A DNA stretch of 32,963 nucleotides from the NCBI GenBank assembly GCA_016196295.1, contig JACPYA010000055.1:1-32963 (forward strand), read 5' to 3'. Origin of the DNA: Candidatus Peregrinibacteria bacterium (GTDB lineage: Bacteria; Patescibacteriota; Gracilibacteria; Peribacterales; Peribacteraceae). The position numbers were made by a program, and so were the translations under genes. Numbering within the stretch: the stretch's first letter is position 1; each line of letters begins with the position of its first letter. The notes beneath the pieces were generated by a model. That model ran no database searches. It worked only from the letters and a program-made list of their open reading frames with translations, and had not been told where the DNA came from. Of this stretch, positions 17,059 through 27,269 are shown piece by piece.

Positions 17059-17967
17059 TTATTTTTGCGCCAAGCCGCCGCGCGCGCCAAACCACACGTA
17101 CGGCAGTTTCGTTGCGTCCCATGGGACTTCTCCATTCCACGTGTGGAGTCCCGCCGCGACCGAGATGTCGCTCTGGAAGACATGGGTCTCGATCCATGCG
17201 AGTTTCGCCGCAAGCACGGAATTATTCTTTGCGCGCGCACGAAAGGCTTCCTCCTGGAGCACGAAGTACGCGATGCTCTCGGCCATATCCTCAAATGGAT
17301 CCCAGGCAGCATAGCCCGTGACGAAATCCGCTTTCTTCGCGCCGCGTTTCTGCGTGTGGGCGTCCGTCCAAGAAATCGAATAGAAGGCGACGCTCGGATC
17401 ATCTTGGTAGATCACTTCCGCGCCGTCTTTGAAGCCGCTGGGTCCCGAGAGAGCCGTGCCGCGCAGGCAGCCGAGGTCGAGCATGTGCCCGAAGATCTCG
17501 TGGATCAGGAGGGCGCGAAACTCATCGGCCGGCACATTGCCGGAGACGACGACGGAGCTCTTGCCGGCGAGGCCGCGCTGCTCCGGGTTGTCGTAGCGCA
17601 CGTAGAAATTCTTCAGTTGCTTCTGGCAGGCGGCCGGGAGGAGACGGATCACTTCATCGGCGATCGCCTTGTGCTCCTCCCGGATATCCGGGTGATCGAC
17701 CACCGGCAGATAGGGAGTTTTAACAGGAGCCGCCGCAGCCATGAGGCGGGGCGTATATCGCTTCTTCGCTTTCGCCATCTTTTTTCGCGTCCGGAGAGGG
17801 GCGCCGTGCTCATGAGAATGCTCATGATGCTCAGAAACAAGGGTCTGAGAGGCCTTCTTTTCCCTTGCGGTAGAGCTCTCCTGTGATAGGCTCAGGGCAG
17901 TGGCGAGGAATGCTCCAGAAATGCCGAGAACCGCTATTTTGCCGAGGAATAAGGGGTTTCGAGGCAT
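17059..17967 (-). CDS. Secreted/anchored putative zinc metallopeptidase (HEIFGH) with a His-rich N-terminal segment
   Basis: Signal-like N-terminus MPRNPLFLGKIAVLGISGAFLATALSLS; HHEHSHEH; LLIHEIFGHMLDLG; downstream DPFEDMAESIAYF. Confidence 0.65.
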   Translation of the reverse strand: MPRNPLFLGKIAVLGISGAFLATALSLSQESSTAREKKASQTLVSEHHEHSHEHGAPLRTRKKMAKAKKRYTPRLMAAAAPVKTPYLPVVDHPDIREEHKAIADEVIRLLPAACQKQLKNFYVRYDNPEQRGLAGKSSVVVSGNVPADEFRALLIHEIFGHMLDLGCLRGTALSGPSGFKDGAEVIYQDDPSVAFYSISWTDAHTQKRGAKKADFVTGYAAWDPFEDMAESIAYFVLQEEAFRARAKNNSVLAAKLAWIETHVFQSDISVAAGLHTWNGEVPWDATKLPYVWFGARGGLAQK

Positions 17968-18008
17968 GGGGATACGAAAGTGAGTATTTATACTATATTT
18001 ACTGTAAA

Positions 18009-19460
18009 ATGTCAATATCAGCCCAAACTGTCAAACCAGGGCAGATCTACACCGTTTTGATCGAAAAACTGACCCACGGGGGGGCAGGCTTAAGCCATAT
18101 CGAAGGAATCCCCATTTTCATCCCAGACACCATTCCGGGCCAGCAGGTGGAGGTCGTCCTCACCAAAAATAAGGAGAGCTATTTCGAGGGGAAGGTGCAG
18201 AAGGTACTCCGGAAGGCGAAAGATGAAGTGATGCCCCGGTGCAGCCACTTCCACGATTGCGGCGGCTGCGTGTGGCAGAACCTGCCGTACAACAAGCAGA
18301 TCGACTATAAAGAGGACATCGTCCGCGAGACGCTCGCGCACCTCACTCCCATCCCCGAGGCCGATCGCAAAAATCTCCCGGGCAGAGTGCTGCGCATCAT
18401 CCCCAGCCCGCAGGTATTCCATTATCGCAATAAGCTCGAGATGAGCTTCGGCTACGAGACCATGCGTCACGAAGACAAAAACGGACGGCGCATTTACTTC
18501 GACGAGAATCCCACCATCGGGTTCCACCAGCCCGGCCAGTGGTCTACGGTGCTGCCCATCACCGATTGTCACCTCTACGATGAGCAGATCGGGATGCTCC
18601 TCTCGTCCGTGCGACGGTTCATGGAGGAGACGAAGCTCCCGGTCTATAATCCAAAGACGCAGAAGGGGATGCTCCGCAATCTCCTCCTTCGCCGCGGCGT
18701 CCAAACCGGCGAGCAGATGATTTGTTTCCTCGTCCATGCGCGCAAAAAAGATCTCGAGCCGCTGTTCCAGCACTTCATGCGGCACTTCGGCGGCCGCCCC
18801 AACCTCGCCTCGCTCCTCGTCGTCGAGCACATGGGCCTCAATGACAAGCCGGAGCACCCGAAGGTCCACACGCTCATCGGCAAACCCTACATCACCGAGC
18901 GCCTGTTCGACCTCCAGTTTGAGATCTCTCCCTTTTCCTTCTTCCAAACGAACACGCTCGCCGCCGAGAAGCTCTACCGCGCCGTCGGCGACGCCGCGGA
19001 CCTCTCGCTGCGCGATACGCTGCTGGATGTCTACTGCGGCATGGGGACGATCGGCCAATACCTCGCTCGTTTCTGCAACAAGGTCGTCGGCATCGAGAGC
19101 CATCCTTCCGCCATCGAAGACGCCCTCAAGAGCGCCGGCAAGAACAAGATCGGCAACATCAGCTTCTACAAAGGACGGGCGGAGCAAGTGCTGAAAGATC
19201 AGCTGAGGGCCGGTGCCAAGTATCAGTTCGACGTCATCGTCGTGGATCCTCCGCGCGCGGGGCTCCACCCGAAGGCGCTCGAAGCAGTGATCGAGCACGG
19301 TGCGAAAAAGATCGTCTACGTCTCGTGCAATACGGCAACGCTCGTGCGAGACCTGGGAGGACTCCTCAAGGGGGGCTATGAAGTTCGGACCGTGCAACCC
19401 GTGGATCTGTTCCCGCACACGGCGCACATCGAGAGCGTGACGCTGCTCCAGAAAAAGTAG
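18009..19460 (+). CDS. rlmD: RNA m5U methyltransferase, TrmA/RumA family (probably RlmD)
   Basis: TRAM-like N-terminus, [69 protein letters not shown]. Confidence 0.9.
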   Translation: MSISAQTVKPGQIYTVLIEKLTHGGAGLSHIEGIPIFIPDTIPGQQVEVVLTKNKESYFEGKVQKVLRKAKDEVMPRCSHFHDCGGCVWQNLPYNKQIDYKEDIVRETLAHLTPIPEADRKNLPGRVLRIIPSPQVFHYRNKLEMSFGYETMRHEDKNGRRIYFDENPTIGFHQPGQWSTVLPITDCHLYDEQIGMLLSSVRRFMEETKLPVYNPKTQKGMLRNLLLRRGVQTGEQMICFLVHARKKDLEPLFQHFMRHFGGRPNLASLLVVEHMGLNDKPEHPKVHTLIGKPYITERLFDLQFEISPFSFFQTNTLAAEKLYRAVGDAADLSLRDTLLDVYCGMGTIGQYLARFCNKVVGIESHPSAIEDALKSAGKNKIGNISFYKGRAEQVLKDQLRAGAKYQFDVIVVDPPRAGLHPKALEAVIEHGAKKIVYVSCNTATLVRDLGGLLKGGYEVRTVQPVDLFPHTAHIESVTLLQKK

Positions 19461-19499
19461 GAACTTCGCTCGCGTCCGCATCGGGCGTAGAATTTCCCT

Positions 19500-20234
19500 A
19501 TGTCAGTCGTGTTCTTCGCCGGACTCGGCCTCATCTTCGGAAGTTTTGGAACAGTCCTCCTCGAACGTCTGCCAAAGAAGCAGAGTCTTCTCGGTCGATC
19601 GCGCGCCATCTGTTGCAACAACATCCTCCCGCCATGGCAGCTCATTCCGGTTCTCAGTTTCGTGCTGGTTCGCGGACGCTGCGCTCACTGCGCCGCCGCC
19701 ATTCCCTGGCGCTATCCCGGAGTCGAGGTCGCGTCTGCCTTCCTCTTCGCGTTTGCGCGGCTGCATGAAGCGAGCATCGTCGATGGGTTTCTCCTGTCAC
19801 TCCTCCTGTGGTGCCTCTTCCTCATCACTCTGCTCGATGGGCAATGGGGCATCATTCCCGATAGTCTCAACATTCCCTTCGCGGTGCTCGGGGCGGGCTA
19901 CAGCCTCTCGCACGGCGTGCTCCCGTTTGTGTCCGGGGTCTTTGGATTGAGCTTCTTCGCCGTTCAGTGGCTCCTCAGCCGAGGCCGATGGGTGGGCAGC
20001 GGCGATGTGCTGCTGGGGCTCGGGGTCGGGCTCGCACTCGGCACGATCGAGAAAGTCGCCGTGGCTCTCTGGTTCAGTTATGTTCTTGCGGCCATCGTGT
20101 GCCTCGGTCTCATCGCAGGCAAACAGTGGACACGGAAGCAGCACGTTCCGTTCGGGCCCTTCCTCGCCGCGGGATTTGTCATCGCCTTCTTCGGGACCGA
20201 CACCCTCGCTCGCGTTCTCCTGGGAATCTCATGA
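19500..20234 (+). CDS. pilD: Prepilin peptidase (A24 family)
   Basis: GSFGTVLLERLP N-terminus; TLLDGQWGIIPDSLNIP; GSGDVLLGLGVGLALG. Confidence 0.88.
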   Translation: MSVVFFAGLGLIFGSFGTVLLERLPKKQSLLGRSRAICCNNILPPWQLIPVLSFVLVRGRCAHCAAAIPWRYPGVEVASAFLFAFARLHEASIVDGFLLSLLLWCLFLITLLDGQWGIIPDSLNIPFAVLGAGYSLSHGVLPFVSGVFGLSFFAVQWLLSRGRWVGSGDVLLGLGVGLALGTIEKVAVALWFSYVLAAIVCLGLIAGKQWTRKQHVPFGPFLAAGFVIAFFGTDTLARVLLGIS

Positions 20235-21074
20235 AACGAAATTGATGGCGAGGTCCGAGGGACGAACGACGCTCGCGCAGGCCGCGGCCAACCACGACCC
20301 TTCTTGGAAATCGGGGAAGACGCGTTCAATGCCGAGCGACGACGCCTGTGGCATTGCTTCGAAAGAGCCTCCTGCGACGTACAGCGTATCCAGCACCAAT
20401 CCTTTCCCGCGATACTCCGTAGCCATCGATTCGACCGATCGCGAGAGCGCGTCGAGGCTCGTTCCGGTCGGCATGACGTCCTCATCAACGGGCCATCCAT
20501 GATGCACGAGACTCACGGTTACTTCCTCGGCAGACGCATGCAGCAGCAAGAACGAGGGGTGCTTCTTCGGTAGAATCCCCGCGATCGCCGCGGCGGGCGT
20601 TGTCAGTGCGCTGATGCCGACGCCGGTTTCACTGCACGCTGCTTTGTAGGCATCGAGCACGTCCCTCCGGACCGCCGCGACTGCCACTTCGATGCGATCG
20701 GGGTATTCTCGAAGCGTCTGCTCAAGCGTGTGAAGAGATTGGAACGGTTCTGGAATCGTTGAGGCAATGATGCCGTGCATGTGTGCGGCGATGTTTTTCT
20801 TTGCCAATGGAGAGAGCGTGGCGAGTTGTGTGTAGACCCGATTGGAAGGAAGAAGAGCCACGCACCGCGTGAGCGGCATGCGCGACTTCTTGATCGATCG
20901 CAATGCTGCAACGACCTTCTCTCGGTCGGGCATGCCCGTCACGTCTTCGGGTGCCGCGCTCTCAACGTGTTTCCGGAGGACGAGCGTCGTTCCCCTCTGC
21001 GTGGCCAGAGCGGCGCCAACGCCACCGTGCATGAACGAGAGGCCGGTCGTCTGTCGCGTGAAGAGCGAAAGCAT
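20229..21074 (-). CDS. pilM: PilM-like type IV pilus assembly protein
   Basis: MLSLFTRQTTGLSF start region; EVAVAAVRRDVLDAYKAACSETGVGISALTTPAAAIAG; downstream DTLYVAGG. Upstream extension in the ORF track looks spurious. Confidence 0.55.
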   Translation of the reverse strand: MLSLFTRQTTGLSFMHGGVGAALATQRGTTLVLRKHVESAAPEDVTGMPDREKVVAALRSIKKSRMPLTRCVALLPSNRVYTQLATLSPLAKKNIAAHMHGIIASTIPEPFQSLHTLEQTLREYPDRIEVAVAAVRRDVLDAYKAACSETGVGISALTTPAAAIAGILPKKHPSFLLLHASAEEVTVSLVHHGWPVDEDVMPTGTSLDALSRSVESMATEYRGKGLVLDTLYVAGGSFEAMPQASSLGIERVFPDFQEGSWLAAACASVVRPSDLAINFVS

Positions 21075-21108
21075 CGGATCCCAGACTACGCGAAGCGGCA
21101 CGGATGTT

Positions 21109-21519
21109 TCAATCGATTCCTTCCGTCCAGAAGAGGATGTCAGGAGCGCCTGCCTCGAGAGTCGCCTGTGTCGTGAGCTCCTTCGCCCAGCGCCCGATTG
21201 CCGCATCGACCGCGATGGTCCGCAGCGAACCTGTTCCCGAGACCACGATGGTACAACTTCCCCCGCCGACTGCTAGCGTTCCTCCCGCGTACGATGAAGA
21301 TCGTGACAGCCGCAACATCGCTTCTTCCATGCACCCGTCGGCAATGGCGGTAAGCTCCATACTTTTGCGAATTCCCTGAGCCATCGAGAGCTCGTGCATG
21401 CCACGCAGAGCGACGCTGATGCTGGTGAGGAGGGCGATGCTCCCGACGATGAGGACGGTGACGAGGAGCATCGACCCGGGACGGGCGGAGCCGACGGGGG
21501 CGGGGAATAGACGTTTCAT
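21109..21519 (-). CDS. PilX-like/type IV pilus accessory protein
   Basis: Single N-terminal TM (GSMLLVTVLIVGSIALLTSISVAL) and location among pilin genes. Confidence 0.5.
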   Translation of the reverse strand: MKRLFPAPVGSARPGSMLLVTVLIVGSIALLTSISVALRGMHELSMAQGIRKSMELTAIADGCMEEAMLRLSRSSSYAGGTLAVGGGSCTIVVSGTGSLRTIAVDAAIGRWAKELTTQATLEAGAPDILFWTEGID

Positions 21520-22031
21520 TGCCGGAGGGAGACGGATGTTTCCAGGGACAGTGGATCTCCTGCGTCGGTCGCGGCGTACGCTCGGAGCCGGAGCTTCAAC
21601 ATGGCGGGCGCATTCGGCGCCGATAGGTTTTCGAAGCGCAGTTGATCGACGACCACCTGCGGAGAGGTGAGGGGAAGGGCGCTCGCTGCTCCGTTCTTGA
21701 TCGTGATGGCGCCATTCGCGAGCGAGAAGATGGTCGGATTCATCGCGCTTCCGCTCATGGAGAGTGACAGCGTGCCCGCATCGGCATTGAAGAGCGACGC
21801 AGATACATTGATATCCAACGCGTTGCGAATGGTGGTGGTGATTCTCTGCGCGGCAAAACGCAGCTCCTCCTGCGGCGGATGGATGGTGGAGAGTTTTTCT
21901 CTCGCTTCGAGGACTGCGAGCATGCTCCGGAGCAGTGAAACGAGGATGATCGCGGTCAAGCCCGTGTAGAGGATGAACTCGATGAGGGTGAAGCCGGGAC
22001 GATTTCTCGTTGTCGCAGATGGAACGCTCAT
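21516..22031 (-). CDS. Pseudopilin with N-terminal methylation motif
   Basis: RPGFTLIEFILYTGLTAIILVSLLRS. Confidence 0.75.
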   Translation of the reverse strand: MSVPSATTRNRPGFTLIEFILYTGLTAIILVSLLRSMLAVLEAREKLSTIHPPQEELRFAAQRITTTIRNALDINVSASLFNADAGTLSLSMSGSAMNPTIFSLANGAITIKNGAASALPLTSPQVVVDQLRFENLSAPNAPAMLKLRLRAYAATDAGDPLSLETSVSLRQ

Positions 22032-23896
22032 GGATAGGTGATGGTGAGATGTTCGAGGATAGGTGTCGTGCCTTGCCCCGTGAGTATTGCTTTCCACTGC
22101 ATGTAGCGAGTGCCGGTTGCCTGCGGATCCGTCACGATCGGCTGGCCGGCACTGGTCGCGTACGCGGTAGCAGTCGTTCCATCGGGCCCCACCCAGACTG
22201 CCTGCTTCAAATTCTGGAGGGAATTCGCCGTGCGGATGCGCACCGAGACGGACCCGATCCCGCTGACCGTCCAGCTCACGTCATCCCACACGGTTCCTTC
22301 GGCGCCGGAGTCGAAAGGGAACGAGGTGATAGAGCCGCGGAACGCGCGGTTTGCCGTCCCTTCGAGTATTTGCAGCGTCGAAGTGCCGTCTCGGCAGCCG
22401 GCATAGATGTAGGCGCCATCGTAGGTGACGGCATCGCACGTGTTCCCCGGGAGACCGCGGCTCTCGACCAATCCGAACGTGGAGAGCTTCACGATGCGCA
22501 GCTCATTGTCTCCATCATCGACCGTGAACACCGCGTAGCCTTCCTGCGTCTGGACCGCCATGTCGAGGACTCCAAATGCATCCAGTTGCGCCGACCCCAC
22601 GAGTCCCTCCAAGAGGCCTTCACAGTCTCCGGGTTCGTCGCCGTCGATGCGGTACTCCGCGAATTCCGCCTGCGCTCCCCCGCTGCGTCCGATGAACAAA
22701 CGATCTCCGGCAATCTGGATTTCCGTGGCATCCTCATTGCCCGACAAGTTGCAGGTTTCATGGACTGCGGCATCGAGGTGGACCGTGATGAGCTCTTGAC
22801 TGTTGTGTCCCGTGACGAGGTAGCCGTACGCGCCCCATATGGCGATGCCGTTCACGCTGGCGCCGATCTCGATGTCATTCACAACGGAGAGGTTGCCTTC
22901 GGGATTGGCGATATTCAGAACGTAGAATTCATCGCCGCTCTGCGCGCTCCTTCCCACGTACGCACGGTTCGCCGCTTCGTCGATGACGATGTCGAGGGGG
23001 TCGCTGCTTCCCGGAAGATCCCATACCGCGACGATCTGGAAATCACGCAGGCGGACGACGACTATTTCACTCACATTTCCATTCGTGAGAACGTACGCAT
23101 AGTCCCTCCCCGCCGCAAATCCTTCGCTGCTGTCTTCCAGATCGATCGCACCGCTTTGCGTGGCCTGGCCGTCGCTGATATTCGAAATGTCGTACGTCAG
23201 AAACTCCGGGGTCGTTCCCGATTGGTTGTCGAGGGCAATGTACAGCCGATCGCGGATCGGATCGGTGGCCACTTCGTTCACATGAGCCGTCCCGGGCAAA
23301 TCGATGTTGAAGAACGTGGTGGGATCCTCCAGAGACGCGGCCGCGAGGAGCTCGACCTCGCCATCCTGCACCGCCGTGACGGACGTGCTGTTGCGGTAGA
23401 AGTTCTCGAAGGTGGAGAAGAGATCACTGAGCCACTGCCCTCTTTCCCAGTGTGTGAGGTATGTCAGCAGTGAGACTTGGCGCGTCCCCCCTTCCGAAAG
23501 ATTCCAGGTGACGGCGGAGGTGATCGCGCGCGTATCCGGATCGTCGCTGCCGCCGCTCGCGACGATATCCCCGTTGCCATCGCGCCGTACGGCATCCACG
23601 CTCACGACACGGGTGAAACTCCCGAACGCATTGGATGATCCGGTGAACGCATATATGCCCGCGGACGCATCGAGCCCGTGCACCCCCACGGTGATCTGGT
23701 CGAAGTCCCGCCTCGCGATGAATCGCGACGCTTCCAGTCCTTCTGCGGCGTAGTACGCGGCAATGGTGTCGTCACGTCCGTGTCGATTCAGCTCAAAGGA
23801 TCCCAAGGAGAGTTGCACGAATGCGGCTACGATCGTCAGAACGATTCCCAGTGCAACGATGACCTCTACCAATGACTGTCCGAAATGCCTCTGCAT
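22028..23896 (-). CDS. Large pilin-like protein with beta-propeller-like repeat region
   Basis: FGQSLVEVIVALGIVLTIVAAF prepilin-like start; repeats such as DPLDIVIDEAANRAYVGRSAQSGDEFYVLNIANPEGN and NGIAIWGAYGYLVTGHNSQELITVHL. Confidence 0.75.
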   Translation of the reverse strand: MQRHFGQSLVEVIVALGIVLTIVAAFVQLSLGSFELNRHGRDDTIAAYYAAEGLEASRFIARRDFDQITVGVHGLDASAGIYAFTGSSNAFGSFTRVVSVDAVRRDGNGDIVASGGSDDPDTRAITSAVTWNLSEGGTRQVSLLTYLTHWERGQWLSDLFSTFENFYRNSTSVTAVQDGEVELLAAASLEDPTTFFNIDLPGTAHVNEVATDPIRDRLYIALDNQSGTTPEFLTYDISNISDGQATQSGAIDLEDSSEGFAAGRDYAYVLTNGNVSEIVVVRLRDFQIVAVWDLPGSSDPLDIVIDEAANRAYVGRSAQSGDEFYVLNIANPEGNLSVVNDIEIGASVNGIAIWGAYGYLVTGHNSQELITVHLDAAVHETCNLSGNEDATEIQIAGDRLFIGRSGGAQAEFAEYRIDGDEPGDCEGLLEGLVGSAQLDAFGVLDMAVQTQEGYAVFTVDDGDNELRIVKLSTFGLVESRGLPGNTCDAVTYDGAYIYAGCRDGTSTLQILEGTANRAFRGSITSFPFDSGAEGTVWDDVSWTVSGIGSVSVRIRTANSLQNLKQAVWVGPDGTTATAYATSAGQPIVTDPQATGTRYMQWKAILTGQGTTPILEHLTITYP

Positions 23897-23905
23897 GCGG
23901 CTACT

Positions 23906-24340
23906 CTACTCGATACTCAGTTGTCCCGCATCGTTCACCGTAATGGCCGATGACCCGCCGGCTCGGTGCGTGATGGTCACGGTGCCGGCCGCGACGGGTT
24001 CCCCGGAGAGCCTGCGGAACGTCACGTCACTCAAGCCGCTGAAGACGACCGCCGAGACCGCGTGCATTTCATCGTAGGCGGGGACGCGCTCAGAATAGGA
24101 CGCTCCTGCGTACAGCACGTAGGATCCGCTCAGCAGAGCGACGCCCCACGCCGCCCCTCGCTCCTCCGTTTGCGCCCGATGCCTCGCCCGGATCATCGTG
24201 AGGAAGACGTCGTGGCCGACGACGCGCAGCGTCTCCGTTTTCTGGAACGTTCCCATGAACGGCAAGGTCGTTGCGAGCGCCCACGCGACGAGTGCGAGTA
24301 CCACCATCACTTCGATGAGACTCAATCCCGGACGGTTCAT
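23906..24340 (-). CDS. GspH/FimT-like pseudopilin
   Basis: RPGLSLIEVMVVLALVAWALATTLPFMGTFQ. Confidence 0.75.
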   Translation of the reverse strand: MNRPGLSLIEVMVVLALVAWALATTLPFMGTFQKTETLRVVGHDVFLTMIRARHRAQTEERGAAWGVALLSGSYVLYAGASYSERVPAYDEMHAVSAVVFSGLSDVTFRRLSGEPVAAGTVTITHRAGGSSAITVNDAGQLSIE

Positions 24341-24436
24341 GCGGAGAGTGTAGGATGGGATGGAGGTCCAGCGCAAAATCTTGCGATCATCCTCGCCAGT
24401 CTTCACAGGAGGCCGCGGGCGCAAGCCCGTGGGTGT

Positions 24437-25489
24437 CTACTGCAATCCTCCCGTCACGTTGTAGAGCGGCGTGATGATGGAAATGACGGTGAAACCGACG
24501 ATGAGTCCGATGCCGATGAGCAGCATGGGTTCCAACGCGGTCGTCAAGTTCTTCACCGCGTAGTCTACTTCGGACTCGTACGTGCTGCCGATGTAGTCCA
24601 TGGTCGTCTCGAGCGAGCCGCTTTCCTCGCCCACGGCGATGAGCGTTGTCGCCATGCTCGGGAACAGCTTACCTGTTTTGCGGATGCTCTCGGCCAGCGT
24701 GACCCCGCCGGTGACGTGAGGGATCATCTGGAAGATGGCTGCTCGAAAGACGCGATTGCGCGTGGCATGAGCAGTCGCTTCCAGGGCGGCTTTCAGGGGG
24801 AGACTGCTTTTCAGGAGCGTGGACAGCGTCGCCCCGAACTCCGCGACACCCGCGTTGATTTGGATGCGTCGAATGTACGGCAGCGAAAGCAGCAGTCGAT
24901 GAATGAGCGGCTTGGTGCGTTCGAGCGACAAGAGCGTGAGAACGACCGCTGCGGCGACGAACGTCCCAAAACCGACCCATAACCCGTACGCGCCGAAGAA
25001 CTCGGCGAGCCAGAGGATAAGGCGCGTGCTCCAGGGGAGATCCATATCCAGGGATTCGAAGATGGGAATGAGCTTGGGCAGGACGAAAATGCCGAGCGAC
25101 AGTCCCAGCCCGCCGATGGCAATGAGGACGAAGAAGGGATACATCATGGCTGCGCGGATTTTGTGCTTCAATTCCTGTGCGGCGCGCAGGTGGCGCACGA
25201 TGGCGTCGAGACTTTCCTCCAGCGTTCCCGAGAGTTCCCCCGTCCGCACGAGGTTCACCGAGAGAGGAGGGAACCGGCGCGGAGCCGTGGCCATTGCATC
25301 CGCCAACGCCCGCCCCATTTCAATATTCAAACGCACGTGCTTGATGACCGCGCGCATGCGTTTCGAGCTGTCACTCTCCGCAATCGAGAGTGCTCGCGCC
25401 AAGGGGACGCCCGCTTTCAGCATGACGCCGATGTTCCTGAGGAGGAGGATGGTCTCTTCCGCGCCGAGCGAGGTGGTGAACGGTTTCAT
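24437..25489 (-). CDS. pilC: Type IV pilus/T2SS inner-membrane platform protein
   Basis: T2SSF-like MLKAGVPLARAL, NLVRTGELSGTLEESL, LIAVGEESGSLETTMDYIGSTYESEVD. Confidence 0.93.
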   Translation of the reverse strand: MKPFTTSLGAEETILLLRNIGVMLKAGVPLARALSIAESDSSKRMRAVIKHVRLNIEMGRALADAMATAPRRFPPLSVNLVRTGELSGTLEESLDAIVRHLRAAQELKHKIRAAMMYPFFVLIAIGGLGLSLGIFVLPKLIPIFESLDMDLPWSTRLILWLAEFFGAYGLWVGFGTFVAAAVVLTLLSLERTKPLIHRLLLSLPYIRRIQINAGVAEFGATLSTLLKSSLPLKAALEATAHATRNRVFRAAIFQMIPHVTGGVTLAESIRKTGKLFPSMATTLIAVGEESGSLETTMDYIGSTYESEVDYAVKNLTTALEPMLLIGIGLIVGFTVISIITPLYNVTGGLQ

Positions 25490-27177
25490 GACCGAATGAC
25501 ACGCAAGACATCGTGAATGGTGGTGACCCCTTGCAGCGCTTTCGCGATGCCGTCGTCCAGCATGGTTTTGCATCCCGCCTGGTGCGCGGCTTTCCGGATG
25601 ACATCCGCGCCCCCGCTCTGCAAGATCAGTGTCCTCAGGTCGTCGGTAATGGGAAGAATTTCGAAGATGCCGATCCGTCCTCGGTATCCGTTGCCATTGC
25701 AGAGCGAGCATCCTTTGCCCTGGTACAGACGAATCGTTCCTTGGGTCGGGAGCCGCTCGATGATGTCCGCCGGATACGCGCGCAGGAGGCCGTCACGATC
25801 GAGATCCACGCTCTCACGGCAACGCACGCATATTTTTCGGACGAGACGCTGCGCGATGATCACGTTGATGGTCGATGCGATGAGAAATGGCTCGGTCCCC
25901 ATATCGATGAGACGGGGAATGGCGGTCGGCGCATCGTTCGTGTGAAGCGTGGAAAGAACGAGGTGTCCTGTCATCGCGGAGTTGATGGCGATGCCGGCCG
26001 TCTCGCGATCGCGAATCTCTCCGACGAGGATGATGTTCGGATCCTGACGCACAATGGAACGAAGACCCGTCGCGAAGGTCAGGCCCGCCTTCTCGTTCAC
26101 CTGAATTTGATTTGCACCGGGGAGATCGTATTCCACGGGATCCTCGATCGTCGAAATGTTGATTTGTTCGCTCTCGAGCTGTCGCATGATCGCGTAGAGA
26201 GAAGTCGTTTTTCCCGAGCCGGTCGGTCCTGTCACGAGCATCATTCCCCAGGACCGTTCCATCTCCGTGCGGAGCACATCGCGGTCGGGTGCGGCGAGGC
26301 CCAGGGATTCCAGGGGAATCGCCTGTTCGGATGATACGAGGAGACGCATGACGATCTTCTCCCCGCGCGTCGTCGGGACGATCGACACGCGGACATCCAC
26401 ATTTTCTCCTTCGCTGTGGGTGGAGAGTTTGCCGTCCTGAGGCACGGCATGTTCGTCCGTGGCCAAGTTTGCCATCACTTTGATGCGCAGGACGACGCGC
26501 GCGTGCACCTCCATGGACATGCGAGCGGTCACGCGGAGCAACCCATCCACGCGCTCGCGCACGCTCGCTTCACGGATGTGCGGTTCAATGTGAATATCCG
26601 ATGCGCCGCTGCGGAGCGCGTGCTGCAGGAACATATCGACGAGCACGATCACCGGTGTTTCGTCTTTCCCGCCCATCCCTCTGGCTGCTTGCGTCAGGAC
26701 TGCCGCGAAACGTTGATCGAACTGCACGTCGTGTTTCGTGATGGCGCTGCGCAGGGCTTTCTCACTGGCGAGAAAGAACCGACACTGTCCTCCGAACTTT
26801 TTCCGCATGAGGCGCCGCAGCGGTCCGTTCTCGGGATGAGCCAGAGCGATGTGGATGACATCGCCCTCGCGTCGGAATGCCATTGCCCCTTGCACCTCCA
26901 TAACGCTCTGGGGGATCAGCGCCAGCACATCCTTCTCGAGGGGTTCCAGGTCCACATTCACGGATTCCCAGCCTTTTGCCCGTGCTGTGAGTTGCAGAAG
27001 CTCCTCTTCGGTCATCAATCCTTCCTTGAGCAGGAGACGCTCCAGGGTCTCCTGCGAACCTGCGCTCTGTTCGCGAAGCGCCTGGAGATGGTCTGGAGCG
27101 ACGCGCTGCGATTCGATGAGCAGTTGGGCGAAGGCCTCATCAATGGGTTGCCGGGGTTGTGTGTGTATGTCCGTCAA
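25486..27177 (-). CDS. pilB: Type IV pilus assembly/secretion ATPase (PilB/GspE)
   Basis: VTGPTGSGKTTSLYAIM Walker A; SDIHIEPH; QDPNIILVGEIRDRETA; CVRCRESV...CSLCNGNGYRGRIG zinc-binding segment. Confidence 0.96.
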   Translation of the reverse strand: MTDIHTQPRQPIDEAFAQLLIESQRVAPDHLQALREQSAGSQETLERLLLKEGLMTEEELLQLTARAKGWESVNVDLEPLEKDVLALIPQSVMEVQGAMAFRREGDVIHIALAHPENGPLRRLMRKKFGGQCRFFLASEKALRSAITKHDVQFDQRFAAVLTQAARGMGGKDETPVIVLVDMFLQHALRSGASDIHIEPHIREASVRERVDGLLRVTARMSMEVHARVVLRIKVMANLATDEHAVPQDGKLSTHSEGENVDVRVSIVPTTRGEKIVMRLLVSSEQAIPLESLGLAAPDRDVLRTEMERSWGMMLVTGPTGSGKTTSLYAIMRQLESEQINISTIEDPVEYDLPGANQIQVNEKAGLTFATGLRSIVRQDPNIILVGEIRDRETAGIAINSAMTGHLVLSTLHTNDAPTAIPRLIDMGTEPFLIASTINVIIAQRLVRKICVRCRESVDLDRDGLLRAYPADIIERLPTQGTIRLYQGKGCSLCNGNGYRGRIGIFEILPITDDLRTLILQSGGADVIRKAAHQAGCKTMLDDGIAKALQGVTTIHDVLRVIRS

Positions 27178-27269
27178 TCCTATTATTTTAGCAGAAAATG
27201 CTGTTTCCGTCCATTCTATCTCATCCTCTCATTTCGACATCCAGATGCGCTTTAGCTAGCATTCCTGCC

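Noticed and set aside
18090-19481. 463-aa minus-strand ORF opposite rlmD
   Set aside because: Antisense shadow; rlmD motifs are unambiguous on the + strand.
22010-23473. 487-aa ORF antisense to the propeller pilin
   Set aside because: Same shadow-ORF pattern; no family features.
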